Shown: positions 11,697-21,416, numbered from the stretch's first letter. The stretch is 64,000 bases of DNA from an endosymbiont 'TC1' of Trimyema compressum (GCF_001584725.1 NZ_CP014606.1:1455501-1519500), one strand, 5' to 3'. Numbers and translations: made by a program. Notes: generated from the sequence alone by a model not told the origin.

Positions 11697-11708
11697 ATAA
11701 CTTCTTTT

Positions 11709-12415
11709 TTACTCTTCAGTTGATTCTTTCTTCTTACTTTTCTTAAATAACATTACCAAAATTCCTATAATAATTATTGCTGAAAAGGCATATAAAAATA
11801 TTTTAGCTGAACGGGTAATCTGTTGCCCAAAATAGGAATAAAGAATCGTTGCTGGAATTTGCCCTAATCCTGTAGCAATAAAAAAGCTAGGGAAGGACAT
11901 GCTGGTTAAACCAGCAGCATAGCTAACAATATCAAAAGAAATAAAAGGAATAAGGCGAGCAATTAAAACAGCATGATTTCCATAACGCTTAAAAAGGCAT
12001 CTTTTTTATCCAATGCTTTTGCACCAACAAATTTCTCTCCTACAAGTCGACCATATACGCGAGTAATATAAGAAACACAAAACTGCGCCTAACATAGCTC
12101 CTGTCCATGATATAACGGCACTCCAAGCCCAATCATAAATCCAAGCATTGGCAAATGTAATGAGAAATGCTGGCAAGGGAGCCAACACAGACTGAAAAAT
12201 CATTAACAAAATAGAGATGATAGGTCCCCATGGACCTGCCGCTAAAATATATTCTTTAATCCCTCCCAAATTCAGTGTTGCAAACAAAGATACTATATAA
12301 TAGTATAGTTCACTTCATTTCTAACAGCTGGCACCAATAAATAAATAGCTGCTAGAATAAGAATACCTATAGTAACAGTAATAATTTTTTTAGTCTGCTT
12401 CGATAATTTTTTCAT
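11709..12415 (-). pseudogene. TVP38/TMEM64 (YdjX-like, DedA-superfamily) membrane protein, frameshifted
   Basis: Joined frames give an N-terminal helix (MKKLSKQTKKIITVTIGILI), then GPWGPIISILLMIFQSVLAP, then the SNARE-associated core motif GNHAVLIARLIPFISFDIVS, then LGQIPATILYSYFG and a basic Glu/Lys tail. This is the usual 220-240 residue layout of the family. Shifts near 12295, 12085, 12005 and 11905. It overlaps the preceding gene by TAATG. Together with the YdjY-domain lipoprotein it recalls the enterobacterial ydjXYZ cluster, whose function is not settled. Confidence 0.75.
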
Positions 12416-12827
12416 TAAACTCTCCTTGCTTTACCTAGTCTATTTTTAATTAATGCCCATAAAGATAGACTGGTTCCAATAACTAAAATAGTTATTGGAA
12501 TTATATTCATGTTCTTAAGTGTTAAATCTAAATAAATTCCATCTCTGAATAAACTACTAGGAATTGTTAAAATTGGACTCAGACTGCCATAAATGACTAA
12601 AATAGTAGCTAGTAAAATTCCTTCTAAAAAAGGAGTAGTAAAGGTTTAATGCCATTGATTTTAATTGATATAAACACGCCTACTAAGGTGAATAAAGGAA
12701 TCAATAAGCCAATATTAAAACGCATAGACAACCAAACCCATTGACTTAAGGCTATGCTAAAAATCATCCCCACTATAATTCCACAAATACCATAATACAA
12801 ACCACTTTGCACTTTATTGCCTATCAT
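12415..12827 (-). pseudogene. Small integral membrane protein of the ydjXY-like operon, frameshifted
   Basis: Four probable membrane helices: SGLYYGICGIIVGMIFSIAL, IGLLIPLFTLVGVFISIKI, then after a shift near 12640 GILLATILVIYGSL and NIIPITILVIGTSLSLWALI, with basic tail KNRLGKARRV. I do not recognise the family. It overlaps both neighbours by TAATG, so it belongs to the same translationally coupled operon. Confidence 0.6.
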
Positions 12828-13500
12828 TATTTTTTAGAAAAAATTATAGCAACATAAGTTCCATCCTCAGGTAAGACAGCTTCATTGCCATTAAAACAAC
12901 TTCTTTTTTCTTCTACTGCCCCATAAGTATAAACAGCATTACTAGTAATACCAACTGGACAACTATCTAAACACATAATACATCCTGTTTTTTATCTTTA
13001 GCAGTTGCTAAATTACCACCGAAACGAATATCTAATTTTTCCCCATTACTGTCTTTAATGGCCTCATCAATAGAAACAGTTTTAACTGTGGAGCCTGTTA
13101 CCCAAGTGATTTTCACATCTAATGAATCACCACTTACATGTTTTGTTGCCTTATTTTCCGGAGTAATATTATTGCCTGGTTGAGCACCAATTGCAATTAA
13201 ACCATTATAAAAATCTATAAAAATCTTCTATATTACCATAGGTTTTAAATATAGATTTAGAGCCATTGCCACCGTCTCCGTTAACTGCTCCATGTCGTGT
13301 ATTTTCTGTTAAGAATTTTCCATTGGCTGTTCCTAAAATAGTAACTGTACCTTTTTCTTTATTAACTGCTACTGGTGTTTCTAAAGATACATTTTCAACA
13401 CTATCTTGTTTTTCTATTGTTGCTGTTTTGCTTTCGCTACTACAACCAAATAATAGAAAAGCGGATAATAATAAAATTGCAATTGTTAAACCTTTTTCAT
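12827..13500 (-). pseudogene. YdjY-domain lipoprotein with a CxxxC motif, frameshifted
   Basis: Lipoprotein signal LLLSAFLLFGCSSES with the lipobox cysteine. The body has YdjY-type features: GTVTILGTANGKFLTENTRH, then GLIAIGAQPGNN, then VKITWVTGSTVKTVSIDEAI, then CLDSCPVGITSNAVYTYGAV near the C-terminus. The run after the ATG is AAAAA where AAAAAA would keep frame. Further shifts near 13220 and 12985. Possibly a redox protein at the outer face of the membrane (inferred from the cysteines). First gene of the ydjXY-like operon. Confidence 0.7.
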
Positions 13501-13658
13501 CTGTTTCTCTCTCCCATATAAATTAATCTTCATTTTCTTTTTCCAAACCTATTATTATATAGTTGTTTTCGGCTTCTTACAATGAAAAATGCCTTTATAT
13601 AGAAAGTTTTCATACAAGCTGTTTTATCATATGATAAAGTTTATTCTTTTCAGATATT

Positions 13659-14072
13659 TTAATACTTTTTATCATAAAAAACAGAAAAAACTATTAATAA
13701 AATACTTTGAATTATAATGGCTCCTACAACTAAAAGTGAAGGAATAAAATAGTATAAATAGATTAAAATAATTCCAATAAGAGCTAAAACAACTAGCATA
13801 ACCATATTTGTTGTCCATGCTGCACTTCCACGAACGGCTATATTTCGTTCATCTTTAAAATCAATTTCTCTTTGTTTTTGGGCTTCAGAACTTAGTGTAA
13901 GTAATGTAATTAGTTTAATGAAAGCATAGGTTCCTAAAGATGCTCCCGAAATAAGAATAGCCGGCATAACCAGAGGCAAAGCACCTGTATTTTTTAGATA
14001 AACGCCAACGAATGTTAAGCCAATACCAATAATCAATAAAATACTATGTATAGGTAATTTTTTGTTTTTCAT
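13659..14072 (-). CDS. Membrane protein, DUF2178/DUF6442-like, paired with an XRE regulator
   Basis: 137 residues, four membrane helices arranged two and two around a cytosolic loop. The loop EAQKQREIDFKDERNIAVRG contains the KDERN signature of this small family, known as the membrane partner of a neighbouring Cro/C1-type regulator. The ATG overlaps the stop of the upstream regulator (TAATG), a coupled toxin-like or sensor pair. Intact. Function unknown. Confidence 0.65.
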   Translation of the reverse strand: MKNKKLPIHSILLIIGIGLTFVGVYLKNTGALPLVMPAILISGASLGTYAFIKLITLLTLSSEAQKQREIDFKDERNIAVRGSAAWTTNMVMLVVLALIGIILIYLYYFIPSLLVVGAIIIQSILLIVFSVFYDKKY

Positions 14073-14274
14073 TATGCTTCTTCCTCCTTATAAATAAATA
14101 TTTCTTCAATAGTCAAATTAAAATATTTAGATATTTTAAACGCTAATAAAATCGAAGGATTATAGCGTCCATTTTCAAGAGAGCTAATGGTTTGCCTAGA
14201 CACTTCTAAAGCCCTTGCTAGTTCCTCTTGAGTTACTTTTTTTCAACTCTAATTGCCTCTAATCTATTATCCAT
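14072..14274 (-). pseudogene. Short XRE-family regulator, one-base frameshift
   Basis: MDNRLEAIRVEKK breaks at TAA. Adding one A to the AAAAAAA run restores VTQEELARALEVSRQTISSL, then ENGRYNPSILLAFKISKYF, then LTIEEIFIYKEEEA, a 67-residue helix-turn-helix protein of the YozG/DUF2178-partner type. ATG 14274 has AGGAGG at a 7-base spacing. The only lesion is in a homopolymer, so an assembly error is a real alternative to inactivation. Confidence 0.75.
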
Positions 14275-14366
14275 ACTCATCCCTCCTGACGTAAAGTTAG
14301 CTTTACATAATAAAAATACCACATAGAAGTTATTCTGTCAAGCTACATTTACATTTCAAAGAAAAT

Positions 14367-14405
14367 AAAAAGGGACTGTAGATATATATCTACAGTCCCT
14401 TTTTT
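14367..14405. terminator. Terminator hairpin after the glucosaminidase gene
   Basis: A perfect self-complementary stem from AAAAAGGGACTGTAG through a central TATATA to CTACAGTCCCTTTTT. It lies 30 bases downstream of the minus-strand gene, with an A/T run on both sides. Confidence 0.85.
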
Positions 14406-14434
14406 AAATCAATTTACATACCTAATTCTCGATT

Positions 14435-15275
14435 TTACAGCCCATTCCAGACAGACATAATTTTATCACTCCAACCTGTGCTTGCTGGACAATAAATTTT
14501 ATTTAAATCTGCTAAGGTTCCACCTCTGAAGTATTTGCCATTGCTGGATAAATAACTTTCTCCGATGAACTGTGCTACATAATCAATACAGGCTTCTTTA
14601 CTTGAAAATGATTTACTACCAAATCCAAATAAGTTGTTATCTTGTGAGGCCATACCACTGTTGCCCCATCCGCTTTCAATAACAGCTAGCGAAAATAGAA
14701 ATCCAGCATTAACGCCATAATTTCTTTCAGCAGCCATAAAGGCTTCTCCTAATCCAGTCATTCCTGTTCCTTGTGCTTTTTGATTTAAAATCTCTGCATT
14801 CAGACCAGAAACACTACTCAAAAGGGTATTGTGATCTTTGTAACTGCTTCTCGCTGCAGCTTGAGCAAGCTTGCAATGTCTTTTTCTTTTTGTGCTTTAG
14901 CTGCAGCTTCTTGGCTTTCCTGTATTACAGTTGCCTCTGTTGTTGTTTTAACAACCTCTGCTTTTTTAGCTTCGGCTACTATTTTTGTAGCTTCCTCTGC
15001 TTTTTGCTTAGCTACAGCTTCTTATTTTATTATTTTTTCGTTCTCTTCTACATATATGCTGTGTTTCTTCTCAATTTCTTTTCTAAAAGATAGTGACAAT
15101 GCACCTTCTCTTAAGGACTCCGCTTCCCCTATAGTAACTGCGTTTCCCTTTGCCTGAAGTAAATGATTATTGCTAATAATACCTAAAATGGCAATAATCA
15201 CTACACTGATTAGTACAACAAAAAAGCTTTAATAACCTTACCTCTTTTGAATAAAAAAAAGGTTTTTTGATTCAC
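14435..15275 (-). pseudogene. Membrane-anchored cell-wall glucosaminidase (GH73), broken
   Basis: GTG start after GGAAGGAG. N-terminal anchor (VVLISVVIIAILGIISNN), then an Ala/Lys/Glu-rich coiled-coil stalk (AVAKQKAEEATKIVAEAKK), then a glucosaminidase domain: GLGEAFMAAERNYGVNAGFL and LAVIESGWGNSGMASQ with the catalytic Glu, then NNLFGFGSKSF. Lesions: a shift near 15230 in the T run, an in-frame TAA after EKIIK near 15020, a shift near 14870. The catalytic domain (14435-14821) stays open but without its secretion signal. Confidence 0.8.
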
Positions 15276-15386
15276 GGATAACCACTCCTTCCTAAAGGTT
15301 CTTTTGTAGCACGGGTAATATTATATCAGTAATTTTCTTTTTTTGACAAATTTTTTCATTTTTTCCTTTCTTTATGGACTTTTTCA

Positions 15387-15416
15387 TTGACAATAGCTCG
15401 CCTTATTTTATATAAT
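15387..15416 (+). promoter_or_regulatory. Promoter of the rpmH-rnpA-yidC operon
   Basis: Perfect TTGACA at 15387-15392 and perfect TATAAT at 15411-15416, 18-base spacer. About 80 bases of leader precede rpmH. No DnaA boxes were noticed around it. Confidence 0.85.
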
Positions 15417-15503
15417 AATTAGTAACTATGAATAAAATTTCATGAGCTGGAAACAGTTCATTTATTTAGATTCAAGCAAAGAAACAAAGGAGGCTGTGAA
15501 AAA

Positions 15504-15638
15504 ATGAAAAGAACTTTTCAACCTAATAATAGAAAACAGAAAAGAACTAGTGGTTTTCTAGTAAGAATGCGTTCTAGCAATGGGAAAAATGTCATCAAAA
15601 GAAGAAGAGCAAAAGGCAAAAAGAAATTATCTGTTTAA
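15504..15638 (+). CDS. rpmH: 50S ribosomal protein L34
   Basis: 44 residues, basic, with the family pattern [18 protein letters not shown], then [28 protein letters not shown] lies 8 bases before the ATG. Head of the conserved rpmH-rnpA-yidC-jag-mnmE-mnmG-rsmG order. Confidence 0.97.
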   Translation: MKRTFQPNNRKQKRTSGFLVRMRSSNGKNVIKRRRAKGKKKLSV

Positions 15639-15650
15639 TTTCGATTTTAA

Positions 15651-15968
15651 ATGTTAAAAAGAATATATCGTTTAAAAAAGAAAAAAGAATTTTCTTACGT
15701 CTATCGAAAAGGAAAAAAATATGTTGGTAAATATGTTTCTATATATAGAACACCGAGTCCGAAACTATCTGTAGGTTTTTCTGTTTCTAAGAAAATAGGA
15801 AATGCAGTGACTAGGAATTTATACAAGAGGCGATTACAACATATCACAAGGAAATATTTGCCTTTGTTAGGTAAAGGTAATTATATTATTGTAGCCAATG
15901 CAGGTATTAAAAAAGCCTCATTTCAGCAATTAGATGTAGATATTCTTTTTTTAATTTGCAAATTTTAG
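15651..15968 (+). CDS. rnpA: Ribonuclease P protein component
   Basis: Basic protein cofactor of RNase P, 105 residues. It has the RNR core motif VGFSVSKKIGNAVTRNLYKR and an N-terminal LKKKKEFSYVYRKGKK. It starts 12 bases after rpmH. The last dozen residues (LDVDILFLICKF) are slightly shorter than usual but plausible. Confidence 0.93.
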   Translation: MLKRIYRLKKKKEFSYVYRKGKKYVGKYVSIYRTPSPKLSVGFSVSKKIGNAVTRNLYKRRLQHITRKYLPLLGKGNYIIVANAGIKKASFQQLDVDILFLICKF

Positions 15969-15996
15969 AATCAATCCCATGTTAGGAGGACAATAC

Positions 15997-16698
15997 TTGG
16001 ATATTTCAGGAGCTTTAGTTAGTATTCTTGAGTTTTTTAATTCCATAGTTCACAGCTATGGAGTTTCAATTTTCTTGTTAGTATTAACAGTTAAATTAGT
16101 TTTATTGCCTTTGACTGTTATTAGCCAAAGAGCTATGATGAAAACTCAAAAAATCCAACCAGAACTTAAAGAGATTAATGAGAAATATAAGAATAACCCT
16201 GAGTTAAGAGGTCAGAAAATGATGGAGTTATATGCAGAGCATAACCTCTCCACCTTCTCACCATTTTTGTCTTGTGTGTCATTACTTATTTCTTGGCCAG
16301 TTATTATTGCATTGTTCCAATTATTGCAACATTACTTTAATAACTTCAGTGCACAGGGAACACCAATTCCCTTCCTATGGATGGCAGATATTTCAACAAA
16401 TCACCACATTGTACTAGCCGTAGCAGTATTACTGATTCAGGCCGCATCTATGTATGTAACTTCTCGATTAACCAATACACCACAGCCATCCTATATGAAG
16501 TATTTAACAATTTTCATGGTTGTATTTATCGGTTGGTTAACCTATAGTTACCCAGCATCTCTTGGTATTTACTGGTTCTCATTTAGTTTATTTGGCATGC
16601 TAGAACAATTGCTTGTTAAAAAAGTATTTTTAAGAAAGCATATTGTTGTAGTTGAAGACAATAATAATGATAAGAAGAAAAAAAGAAAAAATAGGTGA
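15997..16698 (+). CDS. yidC: Membrane protein insertase YidC
   Basis: Insertase for inner-membrane proteins. Five hydrophobic segments in the Gram-positive YidC/Oxa1 layout; cytosolic loop QRAMMKTQKIQPELKEINEK; C-terminal basic tail KKKKRKNR. ATG at 15979 would place AGGAGG (15984-15989) inside the gene, whereas TTG 15997 is 7 bases after it, so TTG is taken as the start (233 residues). The yidD gene often found between rnpA and yidC is missing. Confidence 0.93.
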   Translation: MDISGALVSILEFFNSIVHSYGVSIFLLVLTVKLVLLPLTVISQRAMMKTQKIQPELKEINEKYKNNPELRGQKMMELYAEHNLSTFSPFLSCVSLLISWPVIIALFQLLQHYFNNFSAQGTPIPFLWMADISTNHHIVLAVAVLLIQAASMYVTSRLTNTPQPSYMKYLTIFMVVFIGWLTYSYPASLGIYWFSFSLFGMLEQLLVKKVFLRKHIVVVEDNNNDKKKKRKNR

Positions 16699-16703
16699 GT
16701 AAA

Positions 16704-17426
16704 ATGAATTTCAAAGGAAAAACAGTTGAGGAAGCCATTACCGCTGCTTTAGAAAGCCTAAATGTTACAGAAGGCGAATTAGATATTACTATCGTACAAG
16801 AACCTGTAAAAGGTTTGTTAGGATTAATTGGTAACAAAGAAGCCCAAATTGAAGTTACATTAAAAGAAACGCCAATCTCATCACTATTAGAAGATGAGAA
16901 GGTAGTGAAAAAAGAAACTGTTAAAAATGTTGAAAATAATAAGATGCCTTTAACTGAAGAAGATAGACAGAGGAAAATAGAAAAGGGGACTGGCTTCTTA
17001 AAAGAAGTCTTAGACACTTTAGAATATCCTGTTGAATACTTCATTAGAGATGAAGGGGAATTTATTAGAATTGATATTAGAGGGAAAAACGTAGGTAACC
17101 TAATTGGAAAAAGAGGTGAAACACTATACGCTTTCCAATATCTAGTTAATTTAGCTGCAAATCGCAATGATGACAACAGTTTAAAATTCATTATTGATAT
17201 TGAGGATTTTAGAAAAAGAAGAGAAAAAACCCTAGATGCTCTTGCTAATCGCTTAGCGAAAAAAGTAGTTGAAACAAGAAAACCTGTTTCCTTAGAACCT
17301 ATGAATCCCCTTGAAAGAAAAGTAATTCATATGTCCTTACAAGAACACGAATTTGTGGAAACTATCAGTGAAGGCAACGAAGGTCAACGTTACGTGAAAA
17401 TTATTCTAAAAGAAACCCTTAAATAA
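16704..17426 (+). CDS. jag: RNA-binding protein Jag/KhpB
   Basis: 240 residues: an N-terminal Jag_N domain (FKGKTVEEAITAALESLN, then VKGLLGLIGNKEAQIEV), a charged linker, a KH domain with GNLIGKRGETLYAFQYLVN and a C-terminal R3H domain (PLERKVIHMSLQEHEFVET). It binds RNA together with KhpA and affects cell elongation and division in relatives. ATG 16704 is preferred over an in-frame GTG at 16695 because of AGGTGA spacing. The stop codon lies inside a terminator-like hairpin. Confidence 0.93.
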   Translation: MNFKGKTVEEAITAALESLNVTEGELDITIVQEPVKGLLGLIGNKEAQIEVTLKETPISSLLEDEKVVKKETVKNVENNKMPLTEEDRQRKIEKGTGFLKEVLDTLEYPVEYFIRDEGEFIRIDIRGKNVGNLIGKRGETLYAFQYLVNLAANRNDDNSLKFIIDIEDFRKRREKTLDALANRLAKKVVETRKPVSLEPMNPLERKVIHMSLQEHEFVETISEGNEGQRYVKIILKETLK

Positions 17427-17437
17427 CGGGTTTCTTT
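17409..17437 (+). terminator. Hairpin overlapping the jag stop codon
   Basis: AAAGAAACCC and GGGTTTCTTT flank a loop that contains the jag TAA, followed by CTTATTT. Probably a leaky terminator that lowers mnmE-mnmG-rsmG expression relative to rpmH-jag. Confidence 0.6.
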
Positions 17438-17455
17438 CTTATTTGGAGGTAAAAA

Positions 17456-18811
17456 ATGGAAGAAACAACAATTGCAAATATTATTACACCTCTTTATGAA
17501 AGTGGCGTTGGTATTATTCGAGTAAGTGGCAGTCAGGCCTTATCAATCGTTGATGACCTCTTTACCCCTGTCAATCAAAAACGCTATAGTAAAAAGGAAA
17601 CCTTTACCATTCACTTAGGTTATATTAAAGATCAAGAAACAGTTTTAGATGAAGTATTACTCTTACTAATGAAAGGTCCAAATTCCTTCACTGGAGAAGA
17701 TATTGTAGAAATACAGACTCACGGTAACCCCTTTATCTTAGACACCATTCTAAAACTCCTTTTAAAAAAAGGTGCAACTTTAAGTGAAGCAGGAGAGTTT
17801 ACTAAAAGAGCCTTTTTAAATGGGCGTTTAGACTTATCTCAAGGGGAAGCAATCCTTGATGTGATTCAAGCTAAAAATAAAAAGTCATTGCAAATGGCCT
17901 TAAACCAGCTGGAAGGTGGTCTCTCTAGTAAAGTTCATAATATTGAAAAAGACACCCTTTCCATGATTGGATTTTTAGAAGCTTCTATTGATTTCCCTGA
18001 AGATGAAATTGATAGTGTATTCTCAAAAGAAGATTTAAAAAAAACCATCCATCAGATTATTAAGGAAATTAATGGTTTACTAGAAACTTATCATGATGGA
18101 AAAATCTTAAAAGAAGGTATTACTACTGTTTTAGTAGGTGCCCCAAATGTTGGTAAATCAACACTCCTTAATACACTGCTAAAAGAAAACCGGGCTATTG
18201 TAACCCATATTCCTGGCACAACAAGGGATAGTATTGAAGAAAAAACCACAATAGGAGATTTAATTCTTAACTTAGTAGATACGGCTGGTATTAGAGATAC
18301 TGAAGATGCTATTGAAAAAATAGGAGTTGAAAAAACTTATGATTACATTGAAAAAAGCCAGTTGATACTTTTCCTCTTAGATAGTACAAAAACTGTCAGT
18401 AATGAAGAGCAACAATTGTTAGATAAAATAAAGAAAATGAAAAAACATTATCTCATTCTCAACACAAAAATAGATTTAGCTAAAAATACAGACAATTTAA
18501 TTGAAAATAGTCTTCCTATTTCTGCAAAAGATAATTTAGGAATTAAAGATTTAGAAAATGCTATTAAAAAAATATTCTTACACAAAAATGAAGAAAATAT
18601 TTACTTAACCAATTATCGCTATTATGAAGCATTAGAAAAAAGCAAAAAAGCCTATTTACAAGCATTAGAAGCACTAGAAAGTGCTATGCCTTATGATTTA
18701 GTATCAATCGATTTAAAAGAAGCTTTCGAAGCACTAGGCATTATTACAGGCACAGCACTTCAAGAAAATTTACTCAATGAAATATTCTCAAAGTTCTGTA
18801 TTGGGAAATAA
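17456..18811 (+). CDS. mnmE: tRNA uridine-5-carboxymethylaminomethyl GTPase MnmE
   Basis: Partner of MnmG in wobble-uridine modification of tRNA, 451 residues. N-terminal tetrahydrofolate-binding domain; G domain with GAPNVGKS (228-235), DTAG (Asp275) and NTKID; the C-terminal FCIGK carries the catalytic Cys. GGAGG precedes the ATG. No lesions. Confidence 0.96.
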   Translation: MEETTIANIITPLYESGVGIIRVSGSQALSIVDDLFTPVNQKRYSKKETFTIHLGYIKDQETVLDEVLLLLMKGPNSFTGEDIVEIQTHGNPFILDTILKLLLKKGATLSEAGEFTKRAFLNGRLDLSQGEAILDVIQAKNKKSLQMALNQLEGGLSSKVHNIEKDTLSMIGFLEASIDFPEDEIDSVFSKEDLKKTIHQIIKEINGLLETYHDGKILKEGITTVLVGAPNVGKSTLLNTLLKENRAIVTHIPGTTRDSIEEKTTIGDLILNLVDTAGIRDTEDAIEKIGVEKTYDYIEKSQLILFLLDSTKTVSNEEQQLLDKIKKMKKHYLILNTKIDLAKNTDNLIENSLPISAKDNLGIKDLENAIKKIFLHKNEENIYLTNYRYYEALEKSKKAYLQALEALESAMPYDLVSIDLKEAFEALGIITGTALQENLLNEIFSKFCIGK

Positions 18812-18826
18812 ATAAGGAGGGAAACT

Positions 18827-20710
18827 ATGGCAAATAGTAAAAAGTATGACGTAATAGTTGTTGGTGGTGGTCATGCAGGCTGTGAAGCAGCCTATGCAAC
18901 TGCAAAAATGGGACTTAAAACACTATTGGTTACATTAAGTGTTGAAACCATTGCTTTAATGCCCTGCAACCCATCTATTGGTGGTTCTGCTAAAAGCCAC
19001 CTTGTTTTTGAAATAGATGCTCTAGGTGGCTTAATGGGAAAAATTGCTGATAAAACTGCTATTCAAAAAAGAATTCTAAATCAAGGTAAAGGACCTGCTG
19101 TTCATGCTCTTAGAGCTCAGGTTAATCGCTTTAAATATAGTAGAAGAATGATCTCTTTTCTTGAAGGCGTCCATAATCTAGCTATTGTACAAGGTGAAGT
19201 AACTGCTTTACATGTAAACAATCAAACAATTAAAGGGATTGTATTAAATACGGGCTTAACATATAAAGCTAAAAGCGTTATTTTAACAACAGGAACTTAC
19301 CTTCGTTCAAAAGTGATTATCGGGGATTTCGAAAAGAATATTGGCCCTAATGAAATTACAAGTACTTTTGAACTATCAGAAAATTTGCATAATTTAGGTT
19401 TTAATACTATGCGATTTAAAACAGGAACCCCACCAAGACTCGATAAAAGAACGTTAGACTATGCTAAGCTTGAGGTACAGTTAGGAGATGCAGATTATTA
19501 TACTTTCAGTTTTTCTGAAAATATAGTGGAAAATCCACTGCCTAAAATTCCTTGCTACTTAACCCATACCTCAAAAGAAACAAAAAAAATAATAGAAAAA
19601 AACCTTCACCGTTCGCCCCTTCTTTCAGGTATTATTGAAGGGGTAGGACCTAGGTACTGTCCTTCTATTGAAGATAAAACAATCCGTTTCCCAGATAAAA
19701 ATACCCATCACCTTTTTATTGAGCCAGAAGGCGAGGATGTAAATGAAATGTATTTACAAGGTTTTTCAACTAGCTTACCTGCTGATGTTCAAGAAGAAAT
19801 GGTCCATTCTATAACGGGTCTTGAAAAAGCCCATATTATGAAATTAGCCTATGCAATTGAATATGATGTTATTCATGTTGAAGATCTTCATTTAACACTT
19901 GAATCAAAAAAGATTGAGAACCTCTATTTTGCTGGTCAAATCAACGGAACATCAGGTTATGAGGAAGCAGCCGCCCAAGGATTAATAGCTGGCATAAACA
20001 GTGGTTTAAAGCTTCTGAAAAAGGAATCCTTTATTTTAAGACGCAGTGAAAGCTATATTGGTGTATTAATCGATGATTTAGTAACAAAAGGTACCAAAGA
20101 ACCTTATAGAATGTTTACTGCTAGAGCAGAATATCGTTTGCTCTTAAGACAATCCAATAGTGATCGACGATTAACAGAAAAAGCCTATGAACTCGACTTG
20201 ATTAATTATGCTCAATTTATAGCTTTTAAAGAGAAAATAATGCGCATTAATGCTGAAGTAGAACGTCTAAAAGAGCTTTCCATTTCGCTCAAAAATGAAG
20301 CAGTAAAAAATCTCCTTAAAGAAAAAAATAGCACACCATTACAACAAGGCATTAAAGGTGGTGATTTACTTAAAAGACCAGAAATAAAATATATGGATTT
20401 AGAAAGAATATTCCCTCCTGAAGTGGAGTTATCCTATAAGGAAAAGGAAGAAGTTGAGCTCCTTATAAAATATGAAGGATATATTAAAAAACAAATTGAA
20501 CAAGTTGAAAAGTTTAATAAAGGAGAAAAGAAAAAAATCCCTCATGATTTAATAGATTATAATCAAGTAAAAGGGCTACCTAGAGAAGCTATAGATAAGT
20601 TAAATCAAGTTAAGCCAATTTCTGTTGGGCAGGCTAGTAGAATTTCTGGTATTACACCAGCAGACATTCAGGTGCTCTTAATTTACTTAGAACATAAAAG
20701 AAGGAGCTAG
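18827..20710 (+). CDS. mnmG: tRNA uridine-5-carboxymethylaminomethyl modification enzyme MnmG
   Basis: FAD-dependent subunit of the MnmEG complex, 627 residues. FAD-binding GGGHAGCEAA (13-22), MPCNPSIGGSAK, and the conserved GTSGYEEAAAQGLIAGIN near 380. The C-terminal helical MnmE-binding part is complete. It lies 15 bases after mnmE. Confidence 0.97.
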   Translation: MANSKKYDVIVVGGGHAGCEAAYATAKMGLKTLLVTLSVETIALMPCNPSIGGSAKSHLVFEIDALGGLMGKIADKTAIQKRILNQGKGPAVHALRAQVNRFKYSRRMISFLEGVHNLAIVQGEVTALHVNNQTIKGIVLNTGLTYKAKSVILTTGTYLRSKVIIGDFEKNIGPNEITSTFELSENLHNLGFNTMRFKTGTPPRLDKRTLDYAKLEVQLGDADYYTFSFSENIVENPLPKIPCYLTHTSKETKKIIEKNLHRSPLLSGIIEGVGPRYCPSIEDKTIRFPDKNTHHLFIEPEGEDVNEMYLQGFSTSLPADVQEEMVHSITGLEKAHIMKLAYAIEYDVIHVEDLHLTLESKKIENLYFAGQINGTSGYEEAAAQGLIAGINSGLKLLKKESFILRRSESYIGVLIDDLVTKGTKEPYRMFTARAEYRLLLRQSNSDRRLTEKAYELDLINYAQFIAFKEKIMRINAEVERLKELSISLKNEAVKNLLKEKNSTPLQQGIKGGDLLKRPEIKYMDLERIFPPEVELSYKEKEEVELLIKYEGYIKKQIEQVEKFNKGEKKKIPHDLIDYNQVKGLPREAIDKLNQVKPISVGQASRISGITPADIQVLLIYLEHKRRS

Positions 20711-20714
20711 TTAG

Positions 20715-21416
20715 ATGACAATTGATACTTTAAAAGAATATGCTGATTTAAGTGAAAAACAGCTCTATCAGTTTAGCCAATACTATAGTCTTCTAACTTT
20801 TTATAATAAACAGTTTAATCTAACTGCCATTCGAAATCAAGATGAAACCCTTATAAAACATTTTGTAGACTCCATTATCTACAGTGAGATGGCTATGCTA
20901 AAAAAAGGTAACAGGATTCTTGATTTAGGAACTGGAGCTGGGCTTCCTGGAATTCCATTTTCCATTCTTTATCCAGAAAAAAAAATTCTTTTAGTAGATT
21001 CCTTAAATAAAAAAGTAAATTTTTTAAATACAGTTATAGAAAAACTTAATTTAAAAAATACAACAGTTCTTCATGCTAGAGGCGAAGCCTTAGGAAGAGA
21101 TGAAAACTATCGAGAAAGCTTCCAAATTATTTTAGCACGTTCTGTAGCCTATTTACCAACCTTAAGTGAATATCTTCTACCTTTAGTAAAAGTTGGAAGC
21201 TACTGTATTGTAACTAAAGAAGCACCTTATGAAGAGGAAGTTGAAAAAAGCAAAAAAGCTATTAAACTTCTAGGTGGTAAAATTGATATAATAAGAAATT
21301 ATACACTCCCTGTCTACAATAATGAGAGAGCCATTATCTACATAAAAAAAGAACAAAAAACACCAAACATATATCCCCGAAAAGCAGGCACCCCAAAGAA
21401 AAAACCACTATTCTAA
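20715..21416 (+). CDS. rsmG: 16S rRNA (guanine-527-N7) methyltransferase
   Basis: SAM-dependent methyltransferase, 233 residues. SAM-binding motif ILDLGTGAGLPGIPFSIL (about 70-87), then KILLVDSLNKKVNFL. The C-terminus is basic and Pro-rich. It starts 4 bases after mnmG and closes the conserved block. Confidence 0.94.
   Translation: MTIDTLKEYADLSEKQLYQFSQYYSLLTFYNKQFNLTAIRNQDETLIKHFVDSIIYSEMAMLKKGNRILDLGTGAGLPGIPFSILYPEKKILLVDSLNKKVNFLNTVIEKLNLKNTTVLHARGEALGRDENYRESFQIILARSVAYLPTLSEYLLPLVKVGSYCIVTKEAPYEEEVEKSKKAIKLLGGKIDIIRNYTLPVYNNERAIIYIKKEQKTPNIYPRKAGTPKKKPLF

Noticed and set aside
15290-15500. Replication origin near rpmH
   Set aside because: rpmH and gyrB often flank oriC, but no dnaA gene and no cluster of TTATCCACA-type boxes is seen here or upstream of gyrB.
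16616-17191. Minus-strand ORF of 191 codons opposite yidC/jag
   Set aside because: Ser/Phe/Leu-rich composition typical of antisense to Lys/Glu-rich genes; jag on the other strand has clear domains.
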